DNA of 46,963 nt, taken from Betaproteobacteria bacterium. Its GTDB lineage: Bacteria; Pseudomonadota; Gammaproteobacteria; Burkholderiales; CAIKXV01. The notes under the pieces were generated by a model that saw nothing but the letters and a program-made list of their open reading frames with translations, searched no databases and was not told the DNA's origin. The DNA lies in the NCBI GenBank assembly GCA_947457885.1, contig CANGXU010000009.1, positions 1-46,963 of the forward strand. The letters run 5' to 3'. Positions 9,327 to 19,161 of the stretch are shown in pieces. The translations under genes were made by a program, and so were the position numbers. The number at the start of each line of letters is the position of its first letter. Position 1 is the stretch's first letter.

Positions 9327-10688
9327 TCAGCCGGCTTCGCCCTTGCGATGCTTGCCGACCTTCTCTTCGAGGTAATGGATGTTCGAGCCGCCCTGCATGA
9401 AACGGGCATCGACCATCAGGTCGCGGTGCAACGGCAGGTTCGTCCGGATGCCGTCGACCACCATCTCGGAGAGTGCGCTGCGCATCCGCGCGATCGCCTG
9501 GTCACGCGTATCGCCGTAGGCGATCAGCTTGCCGATCAGCGAGTCGTAGTGCGGCGGCACCACGTAGTTGTTGTACACATGGGAATCGACGCGAATTCCC
9601 GGCCCGCCCGGCGGATGATAGAAGGTGATGCGCCCGGGCGAAGGCACGAAACTGTAGGGGTCCTCGGCGTTGATCCGGCACTCGATCGCGTGCCCCTTCG
9701 GGACGATATCGCGCTGGCGCAGACCCATCCGCTCACCGGCAGCGATGCGGATCTGCATCTGCACGATGTCCACGCCGGTGATCATCTCGGACACCGGATG
9801 CTCGACCTGCACCCGGGTGTTCATCTCGATGAAGTAGAATTGACCGGCCTGGTACAGGAACTCGAACGTACCCGCGCCCCGGTAGCGGATGCGCTTGCAG
9901 GCCTCGATGCATCGGTCGAAGATGCGCGCCCTGACGCGGTCGCTGATCAGTGGCGCCGGCGCTTCCTCGACGATCTTCTGGTGCCGGCGCTGCATCGAGC
10001 AGTCGCGGTCGCCCAGGTGCACGGAATTGCCGTGCTCGTCGGAGAGCACCTGCACCTCGACATGACGCGGGTCTTCGAGGAACTTCTCGAGGTAGACATC
10101 GGCCTGGCCGAAGGCCGCCTTCGCCTCCGAGCGGGTCATCGTCACGGCGTTGAGCAACGCCGCTTCGGTATGCACCACGCGCATCCCGCGGCCACCCCCG
10201 CCCCCCGCCGCCTTGATGATTACCGGGTAGCCGACCGAGCGCGCTATCTTCACGATCTCGACACCGTCCTCGGGCAGCGCCCCCTCGGACCCGGGCACCA
10301 GCGGCACCCCGGCCTTCTTCATCGCGGCCTTCGCGTTCACCTTGTCGCCCATCAGCCGGATGGTCTCGGGCCGTGGCCCGACGAACACGAAACCGCTCTG
10401 TTCGACGCGCTCGGCGAAATCGGCGTTCTCGGACAGGAAGCCGTAGCCGGGGTGGATCGCTTCGGCGTCGGTCACCTCCGCCGCGCTGATGATCGCCGGG
10501 ATGTTCAGGTAGGACAGGGTCGGCGAAGCCGGCCCGATGCACACCGACTCATCGGCCAGCCTCACGTACTTGGCGTCGGAATCGGCTTCGGAATGTACCG
10601 CCACGGTCTTCACGCCGAGTTCCCGGCAGGCACGCTGGATACGCAGCGCGATCTCGCCCCGGTTGGCGATCAGGATCTTTTCGAACAT
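9327..10688 (-). CDS. accC: Biotin carboxylase subunit of acetyl-CoA carboxylase
   Basis: The 453 residues cover the complete biotin carboxylase: N-terminal [20 protein letters not shown]-grasp domain with the glycine-rich [34 protein letters not shown], and the [25 protein letters not shown] catalytic stretch. The enzyme uses ATP and bicarbonate to carboxylate the biotin on AccB, the first half-reaction of fatty acid synthesis. The start is 6 bases after the accB stop, so the two subunits are translated together. The last residues ([13 protein letters not shown]) are basic and not specific. Confidence 0.98.
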   Translation of the reverse strand: MFEKILIANRGEIALRIQRACRELGVKTVAVHSEADSDAKYVRLADESVCIGPASPTLSYLNIPAIISAAEVTDAEAIHPGYGFLSENADFAERVEQSGFVFVGPRPETIRLMGDKVNAKAAMKKAGVPLVPGSEGALPEDGVEIVKIARSVGYPVIIKAAGGGGGRGMRVVHTEAALLNAVTMTRSEAKAAFGQADVYLEKFLEDPRHVEVQVLSDEHGNSVHLGDRDCSMQRRHQKIVEEAPAPLISDRVRARIFDRCIEACKRIRYRGAGTFEFLYQAGQFYFIEMNTRVQVEHPVSEMITGVDIVQMQIRIAAGERMGLRQRDIVPKGHAIECRINAEDPYSFVPSPGRITFYHPPGGPGIRVDSHVYNNYVVPPHYDSLIGKLIAYGDTRDQAIARMRSALSEMVVDGIRTNLPLHRDLMVDARFMQGGSNIHYLEEKVGKHRKGEAG

Positions 10689-10694
10689 GTCCGG

Positions 10695-11147
<453 letters not shown>

Positions 11148-11160
11148 CCGGCTTATCCCT

Positions 11161-11688
11161 TCATTCTTCTGGAATCAGCGTCGCGATCGCGTGATCGAGC
11201 GCGGCGCGGTAACTGCCCGCGCCGAGCCCGGTGATCACCCCGACGGCGATATCGCTGAGGTACGAGTGGTGGCGGAACGCCTCGCGGGCGAACACATTCG
11301 ACAGGTGGACTTCGATGAACGGGATCGCGACCCCCGACAGCGCATCGCGCAGCGCAACGCTGGTATGCGTATAGGCACCCGCGTTGATCAGGATGTAGTC
11401 GACCCGTTCGCGGCCGGCCTGCTGGATACGATCGACCAGTTCGCCTTCATGGTTGCTCTGGAACGTGGTCACCTGCACGCCGGCCGTGTGGCCGCGGTCG
11501 ACCAGCGAGCGGTCGATTTCCGCCAGCGTGGTCCGGCCGTACACGGCGGGCTCGCGGGTGCCGAGCAGGTTCAGGTTGGGGCCATGCACGACGAGTACCG
11601 ACTTCACGTGCAGCGGCGATATGCCACCTCGTGCCGGACGGTATGCGGACGACGCGCGGGACGCGGCAGACGACACGGGCTTGGTCAT
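11161..11688 (-). CDS. aroQ: 3-dehydroquinate dehydratase, type II
   Basis: This makes 3-dehydroshikimate in the shikimate pathway. Family motifs are all present: [12 protein letters not shown], the flexible-loop catalytic region with Tyr in [36 protein letters not shown] and [18 protein letters not shown]. The ATG at 11688 gives 175 residues with a 27-residue Ser/Ala-rich lead-in. A GTG at 11607 ([11 protein letters not shown]) gives 148 residues, nearer the usual ~145-150, and neither has a clear ribosome-binding site. The family core is certain; the start is not. It precedes accB by 13 bases and follows tlpA by 67. Confidence 0.93.
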   Translation of the reverse strand: MTKPVSSAASRASSAYRPARGGISPLHVKSVLVVHGPNLNLLGTREPAVYGRTTLAEIDRSLVDRGHTAGVQVTTFQSNHEGELVDRIQQAGRERVDYILINAGAYTHTSVALRDALSGVAIPFIEVHLSNVFAREAFRHHSYLSDIAVGVITGLGAGSYRAALDHAIATLIPEE

Positions 11689-11755
11689 GGGCGCGCAGTG
11701 TGCCCCCGGTAGCGGGATCTGTCCAGTTTTCCTGCGATCTGCGGGGATTCCCCGA

Positions 11756-12313
11756 CTACAGCAGCTTTTCGATGATCGGCGCGAGCGTGGCTTCCGTATA
11801 GATACCAGTCCGTCTGGCGACGATCTTCCCGGTGCGATCGAACACGACGGTGTAGGGCAGCAGATCGCCCAGGTTTCCGGCCTTGCGTGCAAGCTCGAAG
11901 ACCGACATGTCGCCCACGAGGAGGGGATAGTTCACACCGATCTCGGCTGCGAAGCGGCTGACCCGCTCCGGCTTGTCGATGGCGATACCGACAAAAGTAA
12001 GCCCCCGCTTACCGTACTGGTCCTGCATCTTGACGAAGTGCGGCATCTCCTCGCGACACGGAACGCACCAGGTCGCCCAGAAATTCGCGACGATTACCTG
12101 CCCCTTCCACTGCGAGAACGCCTGCGGTGTACCGGCCGGATCCGGCAGGGTGGTCGCGAAAAAAGTCGTCGCCGCCTCGGCCATGCCTGGAACATCGCGG
12201 CCGGTGCCATCGCGCCAGTGACGCAACGCGAACAGACCTCCGGCCATCCCGGCACCAGCGGCAGCGATGGCAGTCACGCCGAGGAGTGCGCGGCGACGAA
12301 ACACGGGATTCAT
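11756..12313 (-). CDS. TlpA/ResA-family membrane-anchored thiol-disulfide oxidoreductase
   Basis: The 185-residue protein starts with RRR before a hydrophobic stretch ([22 protein letters not shown], about 9-30), a membrane anchor or possibly a Tat-type signal. The thioredoxin fold follows, with [14 protein letters not shown] carrying redox cysteines 83 and 86. The cis-proline region and [12 protein letters not shown] are as expected. It probably reduces disulfides in the periplasm, for example in cytochrome c maturation; the partner cannot be told. Its ATG overlaps the cutA stop in an ATGA, so translation of the two is likely coupled. Confidence 0.9.
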   Translation of the reverse strand: MNPVFRRRALLGVTAIAAAGAGMAGGLFALRHWRDGTGRDVPGMAEAATTFFATTLPDPAGTPQAFSQWKGQVIVANFWATWCVPCREEMPHFVKMQDQYGKRGLTFVGIAIDKPERVSRFAAEIGVNYPLLVGDMSVFELARKAGNLGDLLPYTVVFDRTGKIVARRTGIYTEATLAPIIEKLL

Positions 12314-12684
12314 CGATCACCTGCTTGCGGCATTACTTCGGATTTCCGGTCGCCATCTGCATCGATCGTCTCCGAAACAACCCATTGGAGATAACCGGGC
12401 AGGGCATGCTTCACGGGAATGGCCACGATCTCCGGCAGCGCGTACGGATGCAACCGGCGCAGTTCGGCCTCGAGGGCTGGATACCGGGCGCTGGTAGTCT
12501 TGATCAACACTGGTACTTCCTGGGCCTGTTCGACGGCGCCCTGCCAGCGGTAGACCGACTCGCAGCCGGACTGGATGCTGACGCACGCTGCCAGCCGACC
12601 CTCGACGAGCGCGCGCGCGAGGATACCGGCCGCCTGCGCATCGGGCATCGTCGTCATCACCAGCAGCATGTCGGCCCCGCCCAT
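12310..12684 (-). CDS. cutA: CutA family divalent-cation tolerance protein
   Basis: The ATG at 12684 (MGGADMLLVMTTMPD) gives 124 residues, close to the family's ~105-115. The fold is a trimeric ferredoxin-like barrel. Family segments include ILARALVEGRLAACVSI, the SVYRWQGAVEQAQEVPVLIKT core, and the HPYALPEIVAIPV strand with its conserved PEI. CutA is linked genetically to copper and other divalent metal tolerance, with the mechanism unresolved. Its stop overlaps the tlpA start, and it begins 13 bases after the epimerase-like gene; this cutA-tlpA pairing is frequent in proteobacteria. Confidence 0.93.
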   Translation of the reverse strand: MGGADMLLVMTTMPDAQAAGILARALVEGRLAACVSIQSGCESVYRWQGAVEQAQEVPVLIKTTSARYPALEAELRRLHPYALPEIVAIPVKHALPGYLQWVVSETIDADGDRKSEVMPQAGDR

Positions 12685-12697
12685 CGATGCTCCCCGC

Positions 12698-13603
12698 TCA
12701 GGGCGCGGCGCGCGGGACGATCCCGGCTGCCCGCGCAGCCTCTGCCACGCCCGCATGCACCGTAGGATAACGAAGACCGATCCGCAGTTCCCGTTTCAGG
12801 CGATCGTTCGTCAGTTGCCGCGACTCGCGCATGAACGACAGCAGCGGCGCCGGGATCTCTGCCTCCGCCTGCGTGCGGCTGATCCGCCGCGGACGTGTCA
12901 ATCCGAACTGATCGGCGACGAGGTCGAAGTAGTCGCCCATCCGCATAGCGCTGTCGTCGCCGGTGTTGCAGATGCGGCAGGGCCGCCCGGCGACCAGCGC
13001 GCGGACAACGATATGTGCCAGATCGTCGGCATGGATATGGTTCGAGAACGAGTCTTCTTCCGCGAAGATCGCGGGCGTTCCCTGCCGAAGGCGCGCCAGC
13101 GGCAGCCGATCGGCAGCGTAGATGCCAGGTACCCGAAGCACGGAAACCGTCACCCGGCTGCGCCGTCCCCAGGACCGCAGGCGGTCTTCTGCATCGGCGC
13201 GACGGACGGCGCGCGGGCTGGAGGGCCGGATCGGGCGCGTCTCCGGCACCGCTTCGCCGCCACAGTCGCCGTAGACCCCGGTGGTACTCAGGTAGACAAG
13301 GCGCTGTGGTAGATTCTGCGCGCACGAAAGGGCCGCGATCAGGTCTCTGGTGCGCGTGTCGATGCGGCCCTCTCCAGGCGGCGGGGCGCTGTGCAGCACG
13401 TCATCGGGCAGGCCGGCCAGCAGCCGGAGCGAATAGGGGCGATCGAGATCGCCGCGGATTGGCACGATGCCCATCGAACGAAGCATGTGCGCGCTGGATT
13501 CGCTGCGCGCAAGGGCGAAAACCCTCGAATACCGCGATTTCAGGACGGGCAGTGCCCTTCGGGCGACATCTCCGCAACCGATGATCAATAATCGCTTCAT
13601 CAA
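12698..13603 (-). CDS. NAD(P)-dependent epimerase/dehydratase-like SDR protein
   Basis: This 301-residue protein is an extended short-chain dehydrogenase fold. The Rossmann start is MMKRLLIIGCGDVARRALP with the glycine pattern GCGDVA at about 9-14, and YLSTTGVYGDCGG supplies the region where the active-site Tyr sits. It resembles the YeeZ-type nucleoside-diphosphate-sugar epimerase group of uncharacterised proteins, and the substrate is unknown. Two consecutive ATGs (13603, 13600) make the start uncertain by one residue. It is the first gene of the long minus-strand run to 5268 and is divergent from the reductase gene with only 26 bases between starts, so the two promoters must overlap the coding ends. 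Confidence 0.85.
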   Translation of the reverse strand: MMKRLLIIGCGDVARRALPVLKSRYSRVFALARSESSAHMLRSMGIVPIRGDLDRPYSLRLLAGLPDDVLHSAPPPGEGRIDTRTRDLIAALSCAQNLPQRLVYLSTTGVYGDCGGEAVPETRPIRPSSPRAVRRADAEDRLRSWGRRSRVTVSVLRVPGIYAADRLPLARLRQGTPAIFAEEDSFSNHIHADDLAHIVVRALVAGRPCRICNTGDDSAMRMGDYFDLVADQFGLTRPRRISRTQAEAEIPAPLLSFMRESRQLTNDRLKRELRIGLRYPTVHAGVAEAARAAGIVPRAAP

Positions 13604-13629
13604 GGCAGTGTAGCGGATACCCCGGCGCG

Positions 13630-14667
13630 ATGACCCAGCAGACCCACCCGACGATCACCCTCCAGCCCAGCGGCCGCATCTTCACCGTCGAACCGGGCGA
13701 AACCGTGCTGGAGGCGGCCATGCGCAACAGCCTGCAGCTGCCCTATGGTTGCCGCAACGGTGCCTGTGGCAGCTGCAAGGCGAAGATCGCCTGTGGCACC
13801 GTCGACCATGGCGCGCATCAGGCCGCGACCCTCACCGACGACGAAAAGGCAGCCGGCAAGGTCCTGCTCTGCTGCGCGAAACCCCTCGGCGACCTGACCC
13901 TGGAAGTTCGTGAACTGGACGGTATCGGCGGCGTACGTGTGCGCATCCTGCCGTGCCGAGTCGCGAAGATGGAGCGCCGGGGCAGCACGATGATGCTGTT
14001 CCTGAAGCTGCCGCAGAACGAACGCCTGCAGTTCATGGCCGGGCAATACATCGATTTCCTGCTGAAAGACGGTAAGCGGCGCAGCTTTTCGATGGCCAAT
14101 GCGCCGCACGACGACGAGTTCCTGCAGCTGCACATCCGCGACTACCAGGGCCTGTTCTCCGGCCATGTGTTCACCAAGATGAAGGAGCGCGACATACTCC
14201 GGCTGGAGGGTCCGTTCGGCAGCTTCTACCTGCGCGATTCCGCCAAGCCGATGGTGCTGCTCGCAAGCGGCACCGGCTTCGCGCCGATCAAGTCGATTGT
14301 CGAGCACTGCATCAAGACCGGGGTCAAGCGCGACATGGTGCTGTACTGGGGAAACCGAACGCGCGCGGACATGTACGCGCCGGAGCTCCCCGAGCAGTGG
14401 TCGCGCGAGCTGCCCGGTTTCCGCTTCGTCCCGGTGCTGTCCGACGCGACGCCCGACTGCGCGTGGACCGGTCGCACCGGATTCGTACACAAGGCAGTGA
14501 TGGACGATGTTCCGGACCTGTCCGGCATGCAGGTCTACGCCTGCGGTGCGCCGCCGATGGTCGACGCCGCCCGCCGCGAGTTCAGCGCGCTGTGCGGGCT
14601 GCCGGAAGACGAATTCTTCTCCGATTCGTTCACCGTGAACGAGCCGGCGACGATCCTCGCCGGCTGA
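13630..14667 (+). CDS. Plant-type ferredoxin plus FAD/NAD(P)H oxidoreductase (CDP-6-deoxy-glucoseen reductase-like)
   Basis: Residues 1-90 are a 2Fe-2S ferredoxin domain with cluster cysteines 41, 46 and 49 in CRNGACGSC and a fourth at 81 or 82. From about 100 there is a ferredoxin-NADP reductase module: FAD-binding RRSFSMAN, NAD(P)-binding GTGFAPIKSIVEHC, and YACGAPPMVDAARREF near the C-terminus. It moves electrons from NAD(P)H through FAD to the iron-sulfur centre and an unknown acceptor. Betaproteobacteria often name such proteins after AscD/RfbI, but no deoxysugar genes lie near, so that role should not be assumed. It converges on the Fic-like gene with 16 bases between the stops. Confidence 0.9.
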   Translation: MTQQTHPTITLQPSGRIFTVEPGETVLEAAMRNSLQLPYGCRNGACGSCKAKIACGTVDHGAHQAATLTDDEKAAGKVLLCCAKPLGDLTLEVRELDGIGGVRVRILPCRVAKMERRGSTMMLFLKLPQNERLQFMAGQYIDFLLKDGKRRSFSMANAPHDDEFLQLHIRDYQGLFSGHVFTKMKERDILRLEGPFGSFYLRDSAKPMVLLASGTGFAPIKSIVEHCIKTGVKRDMVLYWGNRTRADMYAPELPEQWSRELPGFRFVPVLSDATPDCAWTGRTGFVHKAVMDDVPDLSGMQVYACGAPPMVDAARREFSALCGLPEDEFFSDSFTVNEPATILAG

Positions 14668-14683
14668 GCAACGACGGCACTAC

Positions 14684-15778
14684 TCAAGCCATCGGCGGCA
14701 GGCGCTCGATCGCGGTCAGGATGCGCGGCATCAGGTAGATGCGCCCGCGTGGGCGGCCGGTGACCTCGCGCAACCAGCCCTTGCGGACCAGCGCCTGGAT
14801 CAGCACGCTCGCGGTCGATTGGGCGCGGCCGATCGCGACGCTCGCGCGCGGCAGTGTCGTGTACGGGTTCACCAGCAGGCTGTCGATCAGCGCGGGCGCG
14901 TTGGCGATATCGCGTGCTTCGCGGTGCAGCGACTCGCGCAGACGCAGCAGGTCGCCCGCATGGATCAGCGCACTGCGCGCGGCGGCACGCACGCCCAGCA
15001 GGAAGAACTCCAGCCACGGCTCCCAGATCCCTTCGTCCAGCGCGGTACGCAACCGCGCGCGGTAGCGCGCCCGATGCGCGTACCAGTAGGCAGACAGGAA
15101 CCAGAGCGGGGTGCCCAACTGCCGGCGCGACACGAGGTACAACGGCACCAGCGCCCGCGACAGCGGTCCGTGCTGCGCCTCGAACGGACGTAGCGCTTCG
15201 AACTGCGCATGCAGCAGCGCCGAGCGCACCAGTGGCGGCATCCAGATCCGCTCATCGGCGGAAAAGTGTTCCCAGGCCTCGAGCGCGATACGCAACGGCG
15301 CCGGCAGAGGCTCCGGCACTGGCAGGGCGCCCGGTGCGAGCCGCGCGTCGTCGCTGCCGTCATGGCCGGATTCGAGCCACTGGCGGGTTTCCTCGACCAG
15401 TGCGAGGTCGAACGCCGCGTCGCGCAGCCGAACGCGTCCACGCTGCAGCACTGAGGCCGAGCGCCAGAGTGCCACCGCCTGCGCAGCGCGCGGACTGCGT
15501 TCGTCGACGCCCCTGATCTGCGCGAGGTACAGATCCGACAGCCGCGCATCGATGCCGGCCAGCCGGCAGGAATACATGGCCTCGATCGCAAGGCAGGCGG
15601 GCACCAGCAGGCGTGTGTCAGGTGCCCGATCGCCCACCAGCGAGAGTTCCGCCAGCGCCGCTTCGGCCTCGGTGAGCAGCACGACCAGCTCAGCCTCCAT
15701 CGCCAGCGCGGGGGGCAATGGCTCCGGCACTCGCTGCCGCCGCTTCACTGCGCGGGCGCCTGCACGATCGGGACGCAC
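14684..15778 (-). CDS. Degenerate Fic-fold protein with C-terminal winged helix, probably inactive
   Basis: The 364-residue protein has the order of a class II Fic protein: N-terminal helices, Fic core, then a winged helix (about 295-360, ending GRPRGRIYLMPRIL). Around the active site, HAQFEALRPFE and the downstream PLWFLSAYWYAHRARY and EPWLEFFLLGV match Fic proteins closely. The catalytic motif HPFxxGNGRxxR instead reads RPFEAQHGPLSR (197-208), so the base histidine, the acidic residue, the Asn and the first Arg are all changed. The inhibitory (S/T)xxxE(G/N) helix reads YSCRLAG (69-75) with the Glu replaced by Ala. AMP transfer is therefore unlikely. It starts 10 bases after hemY; GTG at 15748 and ATG at 15700 are other possible starts. 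Confidence 0.8.
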   Translation of the reverse strand: MRPDRAGARAVKRRQRVPEPLPPALAMEAELVVLLTEAEAALAELSLVGDRAPDTRLLVPACLAIEAMYSCRLAGIDARLSDLYLAQIRGVDERSPRAAQAVALWRSASVLQRGRVRLRDAAFDLALVEETRQWLESGHDGSDDARLAPGALPVPEPLPAPLRIALEAWEHFSADERIWMPPLVRSALLHAQFEALRPFEAQHGPLSRALVPLYLVSRRQLGTPLWFLSAYWYAHRARYRARLRTALDEGIWEPWLEFFLLGVRAAARSALIHAGDLLRLRESLHREARDIANAPALIDSLLVNPYTTLPRASVAIGRAQSTASVLIQALVRKGWLREVTGRPRGRIYLMPRILTAIERLPPMA

Positions 15779-15788
15779 AGCGCGGCGG

Positions 15789-17090
15789 TCAGAGGAACGC
15801 GCGGCGGCGCCCGCCGGTCATGGCATCGAGCGCGCGCAACGCGAGCGACAGCGCCTGGTCACGGTGACTGGCTGCAGCCTCCTGGTGGCTGAGCGCCTGA
15901 TGCAGGTCGGCCAGCGCCAGGTGCGCGGAGTAGGTCGGTTCGATCGACAGGCTGGCCTCGAGGTAGCCCTGCGCCCTGGCCAGCAGGCCGGCGCGGATGC
16001 ACAGACGCCCGAGGCTGAGCAGCAGCATCGCGTCATTCGGATGGCTGGCGAGCCAGCCTTCGCAGCGCTCGATGCGTAGCGCGGTGTCGTTGTCGCCCGG
16101 CGCAACGCGGGCCGGGCTGTCCGACCCGGGGGCTCCACGGTCCGCCGAGGCGACACCCTCGACGGCCGCCGGCAGCGGCGCAGCCGTCATCGATCGAGAG
16201 TATTGCAGTACCAGCGCGCTGTCCCACCGCGTATCGAGTGCTCGCTCGATGATCGCGCGCGCACCGGCGGCATCGCCATGCTGCTCGAGCAGTTGCGCCG
16301 CAGTGAGTGCTACCACCTGATCGCTGCGCACCCGTTCCGGAATCTGGCGCCAGACCTCCTGTGTGGCGTCGCGGTCGGCCGAACGTGCCTTCAATGCCTC
16401 GCTGGCGACCTGACGCTCGTACTGATCGCGATCGGCCGCGGACAGCACATTGCGCTCGGCCAGCCGGTCGATCAGCCGTGCGGCCGCATCCCACTGCCCG
16501 ATCCGCACCCGCAGCCCCAGCTCCAGGCGCAGCGCAGCCGTATGCGGCGCGGGCAGAGTGCCCAGCACTTCGAGCGCATCCTCCGGCCGCCCTTCGGCGG
16601 CCAGCCATTCAGCCCGGGCCATCAGGCGTGCGGTCGGATCGTCGGCGTCGTGCCGGGCCGCTTCGCCGGCCAGCCGGTCGCGCTCCTCCGGCTGGCGCAG
16701 CTCATGGGCCGCTCGCGCGCCGATCATCGCCGACACGGCAGGTGCGGTACCGGCGGCGAGCGCCTCCGTCGCATGCGTCTTCGCCTTGCCGAAGCGGCCT
16801 CCCAGGTAGGCGCGCATCGCAGCCGCGAGTGCGGTCGCCCCGCGCTCGCGCTGGCCACGCGCACGCCATTCGCGCACCTCGCCCGGCAGGCCGGCCAATC
16901 GGCTGCCAGCGCGCAGCAGCAGGTAGCCGAGCGCGAACATGCCGGCGGTCACGGTCAGCGCGAGCCCGACCGAGAGCTCGACCCGGTAAGGCGGTACCAC
17001 GATCAGCACGTAGCCCGGGCTGTAGCGCAGAACGGCGGCCAGCAGCACCGCCAGCAGCGAGAGCGCCAGCAGCCAGCCCAGCGCCTTCAC
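15789..17090 (-). CDS. hemY: HemY-type tetratricopeptide membrane protein of the hem operon
   Basis: The 433-residue protein has two N-terminal membrane helices (LGWLLALSLLAVLLAAVL and LALTVTAGMFALGYLLL). The HemY N-terminal domain and tetratricopeptide-like helical repeats follow out to about 420, including a final AQGYLEASLSIEPTYSAHLALADLHQAL repeat. This is the proteobacterial HemY linked to protoheme synthesis by operon position, and not the Gram-positive protoporphyrinogen oxidase of that name. Its biochemical role is not established. The start overlaps the hemX stop (ATGA), so it is translated with hemC-hemD-hemX. Confidence 0.93.
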   Translation of the reverse strand: MKALGWLLALSLLAVLLAAVLRYSPGYVLIVVPPYRVELSVGLALTVTAGMFALGYLLLRAGSRLAGLPGEVREWRARGQRERGATALAAAMRAYLGGRFGKAKTHATEALAAGTAPAVSAMIGARAAHELRQPEERDRLAGEAARHDADDPTARLMARAEWLAAEGRPEDALEVLGTLPAPHTAALRLELGLRVRIGQWDAAARLIDRLAERNVLSAADRDQYERQVASEALKARSADRDATQEVWRQIPERVRSDQVVALTAAQLLEQHGDAAGARAIIERALDTRWDSALVLQYSRSMTAAPLPAAVEGVASADRGAPGSDSPARVAPGDNDTALRIERCEGWLASHPNDAMLLLSLGRLCIRAGLLARAQGYLEASLSIEPTYSAHLALADLHQALSHQEAAASHRDQALSLALRALDAMTGGRRRAFL

Positions 17091-18361
17091 TGGCGACGGT
17101 CGCGGCTGACGCGCAAGGTGCGCACCGCTTCGATGCTGGCGCCGATCTCCGGCAAGTCGATCCGTACCTGTGCGCGCTCGAGTTCGTCGAGCGTCTCGGC
17201 CAGAGCCACCGTCGCCGGGTCACGCGGATCGAAGTAGCGTGCCACCCAGGCGCGCGACGCGGCGATGTCGCTTCGGAATCCCGACTCGTCACGCGCGAGC
17301 AGCGCATGCCGCGCGCTGAGCAGGCGCAGGCGCAGGTTCTCGCGCAGGAACCACGACTGTTCCGGCGAAATCAGCGGCAGGACGTCGGCATCCATGCGGC
17401 GGATGCTGGCGAGCTGGCGGAAGTCCGCCTTGAACTCGGCCCAGATGCGTGCGAGCGTCGCCCGCCATCCGGCCACGGCCGGGCCGGCGTTCGCGGCCAC
17501 CGACGCCAACGCCGACGAGGTAGCGTCCGGACTGCGGGAATCGCCGCCCGGCCTGCCCTCCTCCCGTGCGGATACCGGGGGCGAAGTGCCGCCGGGCAGC
17601 GTCGCGAGGGTATCGATGCCAGCCACCGCCCGGTCGAGGCGCATCGCAATGCCGGTGGTGTCGACCAGCGGGACCCGCTGCAGGCGCTCTATGTCGGCTG
17701 CGAGGGCCCGTCGCAGTGGCGCGAACTGCGCGCGGTCGATCAGTGCCAGGCGCGCGTCGACGCTCTGCAGCGCGATCAATGCGACGCGCACGTTTCCCGC
17801 CAGCACCAGCTGCTGGTTGGCTGCGAACAACGTCTGCTCGATCTCGGCCAGCGCCGCCTCGTCGCGACCACGCGCGAGATCCTGGTACAGCGCCTCCAGC
17901 GCAAGTTGCTGGCTCTGCGATTCGGCAAGTTGCGACTGCACCGCATCGAGCGCAACTTCCATCTCGCGCACCGTGCGCTGCGCACCCTGGGCCAGTGCCT
18001 GGGTCTGGCGACCGAGGTCGTCGGCGCCGGCCAGCCGCTGTGCAAGCTCCTGGCGCAGCGTGTTGCGGTCGCGATGGCCGTCCCAGGCCAGGAAGCCGAG
18101 CAGCGCCACCGCAGCGCCGAGTACGCCGAGCGCGATGTCGCGGTTACGCATCGACGGTGCCAGCGCAGGCGCCAGTGGTGGTGGCGGCGGCGTGGGATCG
18201 CCGGCCGTGCCGACGCTGGGACCGGACGGCGGCACAGGCGCCGCCGGGTTCGGCGACTCGGCCGCTGGCGTCCCTCCGGGCACGGGCTCCGCCTCGGCTT
18301 CGTTCGCGGGTCGGGCGGCGAGCGGGTCGATCGCGCTGGGCGAGGGTTCGAGACGGCTCAT
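17087..18361 (-). CDS. hemX: HemX-like membrane protein of the hem operon
   Basis: The 424-residue protein has a Pro/Ala/Glu-rich cytoplasmic N-terminus of about 70 residues. One membrane helix (DIALGVLGAAVALLGFLAW) follows, then a long coiled-coil-prone region (LGRQTQALAQGAQRTVREMEVALDAVQSQLAE) and the conserved C-terminal HemX domain with ENLRLRLLSARHALLARDE. It is often misnamed a uroporphyrin-III methyltransferase, but no methyltransferase motifs are present. It probably scaffolds late tetrapyrrole enzymes at the membrane, which is inference. ATGA overlaps at both ends join it to hemD and hemY. Confidence 0.92.
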   Translation of the reverse strand: MSRLEPSPSAIDPLAARPANEAEAEPVPGGTPAAESPNPAAPVPPSGPSVGTAGDPTPPPPPLAPALAPSMRNRDIALGVLGAAVALLGFLAWDGHRDRNTLRQELAQRLAGADDLGRQTQALAQGAQRTVREMEVALDAVQSQLAESQSQQLALEALYQDLARGRDEAALAEIEQTLFAANQQLVLAGNVRVALIALQSVDARLALIDRAQFAPLRRALAADIERLQRVPLVDTTGIAMRLDRAVAGIDTLATLPGGTSPPVSAREEGRPGGDSRSPDATSSALASVAANAGPAVAGWRATLARIWAEFKADFRQLASIRRMDADVLPLISPEQSWFLRENLRLRLLSARHALLARDESGFRSDIAASRAWVARYFDPRDPATVALAETLDELERAQVRIDLPEIGASIEAVRTLRVSRDRRQ

Positions 18362-19161
18362 CGCGCACCACCACCCGAGACGGCGGCCGTTGCGTGCCCG
18401 GCAGCGAACGCCGCGAGCGCATCCAGCACCCCGCTGTCACCACCGGCGGTCTCGACCACCGACCCGAACCCGGCGCGGCGCGCCGCCTCGGCGATCCGCG
18501 CATGCGGCACGAAGAACGTGCATCCGGCCAGCGCGAAGGGCTGCGATCCGGCTCGGGACAGCATCGCGCACAGGTTACGCACGCCTTCGCTGCTGGTGAC
18601 CACGATCGCGTCGAGCTGGCCGCCGCGCACCCGGTCGATCAGCGCGGCTGCATCGACAGCAGGCGCATGCCGGCTGTAGCACTCGGCGTACTCGACCGCT
18701 GCGCCCCGGGCGCGCAGGCCCTCGGCCATCAGTTCGCGGCCTTCCTGGCCACGGAAGATCACTGCCCGCCGTCCCTGAAGGTCGGCGAGCGCGGGCAGTG
18801 CCAGCAGCGCCTCGCTGTCGAAACGCTCGGTCGGCACCAGCACGCGGTGGAAGCCCTGACGCGCCAGCGCACGCTGCGTACCCTCGCCGATCGCGGCAAT
18901 CGACCAGCCGGCAGGCAGCGGCCGGCGCGCGCGGATGCGCTCGATCGCGCAGTCGACCGCGGTCGGGCTGGAAAACATCGCCCAGTCGAATGCGTCCAGC
19001 CGGTCGATCAGCGCATCGAGCGCCGCCGGATCCGGCGGCGGACCGATCTCGATCAGGGGAAACACGAAGGCTTCACCGCCGGCAGCGTCGATCGCCGCGG
19101 CAAGCCGGCCCGACTGTTCGAGCGGCCGGGTCACCGCCACCCGGAGCCCGTTCAGATTCAC
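18358..19161 (-). CDS. hemD: Uroporphyrinogen-III synthase
   Basis: A GTG at 19161 overlapping the hemC stop gives 267 residues, the normal HemD size. The sequence is poorly conserved across the family, but the two-domain pattern is seen. [38 protein letters not shown] opens domain 1, [19 protein letters not shown] carries the conserved Ser-Pro, and [17 protein letters not shown] is the matching domain 2 segment. It closes hydroxymethylbilane into uroporphyrinogen III with inversion of ring D, the last precursor common to heme, bacteriochlorophyll, cobalamin and siroheme. Overlaps on both sides indicate coupled translation. Confidence 0.95.
   Translation of the reverse strand: MNLNGLRVAVTRPLEQSGRLAAAIDAAGGEAFVFPLIEIGPPPDPAALDALIDRLDAFDWAMFSSPTAVDCAIERIRARRPLPAGWSIAAIGEGTQRALARQGFHRVLVPTERFDSEALLALPALADLQGRRAVIFRGQEGRELMAEGLRARGAAVEYAECYSRHAPAVDAAALIDRVRGGQLDAIVVTSSEGVRNLCAMLSRAGSQPFALAGCTFFVPHARIAEAARRAGFGSVVETAGGDSGVLDALAAFAAGHATAAVSGGGAR

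Noticed and set aside
6824-9400. Long open frame of 858 codons on the plus strand
   Set aside because: It is antisense to the exporter, DUF3426 and prmA genes, is very Arg/His/Gln rich, and matches no family; GC-rich DNA leaves such frames open opposite real genes. The same holds for 8850-11234, 16307-18679 and 29577-31997.
13630-14667. Reductase as a deoxysugar synthesis enzyme or as the electron donor of AcsF
   Set aside because: No deoxysugar genes are nearby, and a link to AcsF rests only on lying in the same window; neither can be supported.
17087-18361. HemX as uroporphyrinogen-III C-methyltransferase
   Set aside because: The name is common in annotations, but the protein has a membrane helix and coiled coil and none of the methyltransferase motifs.
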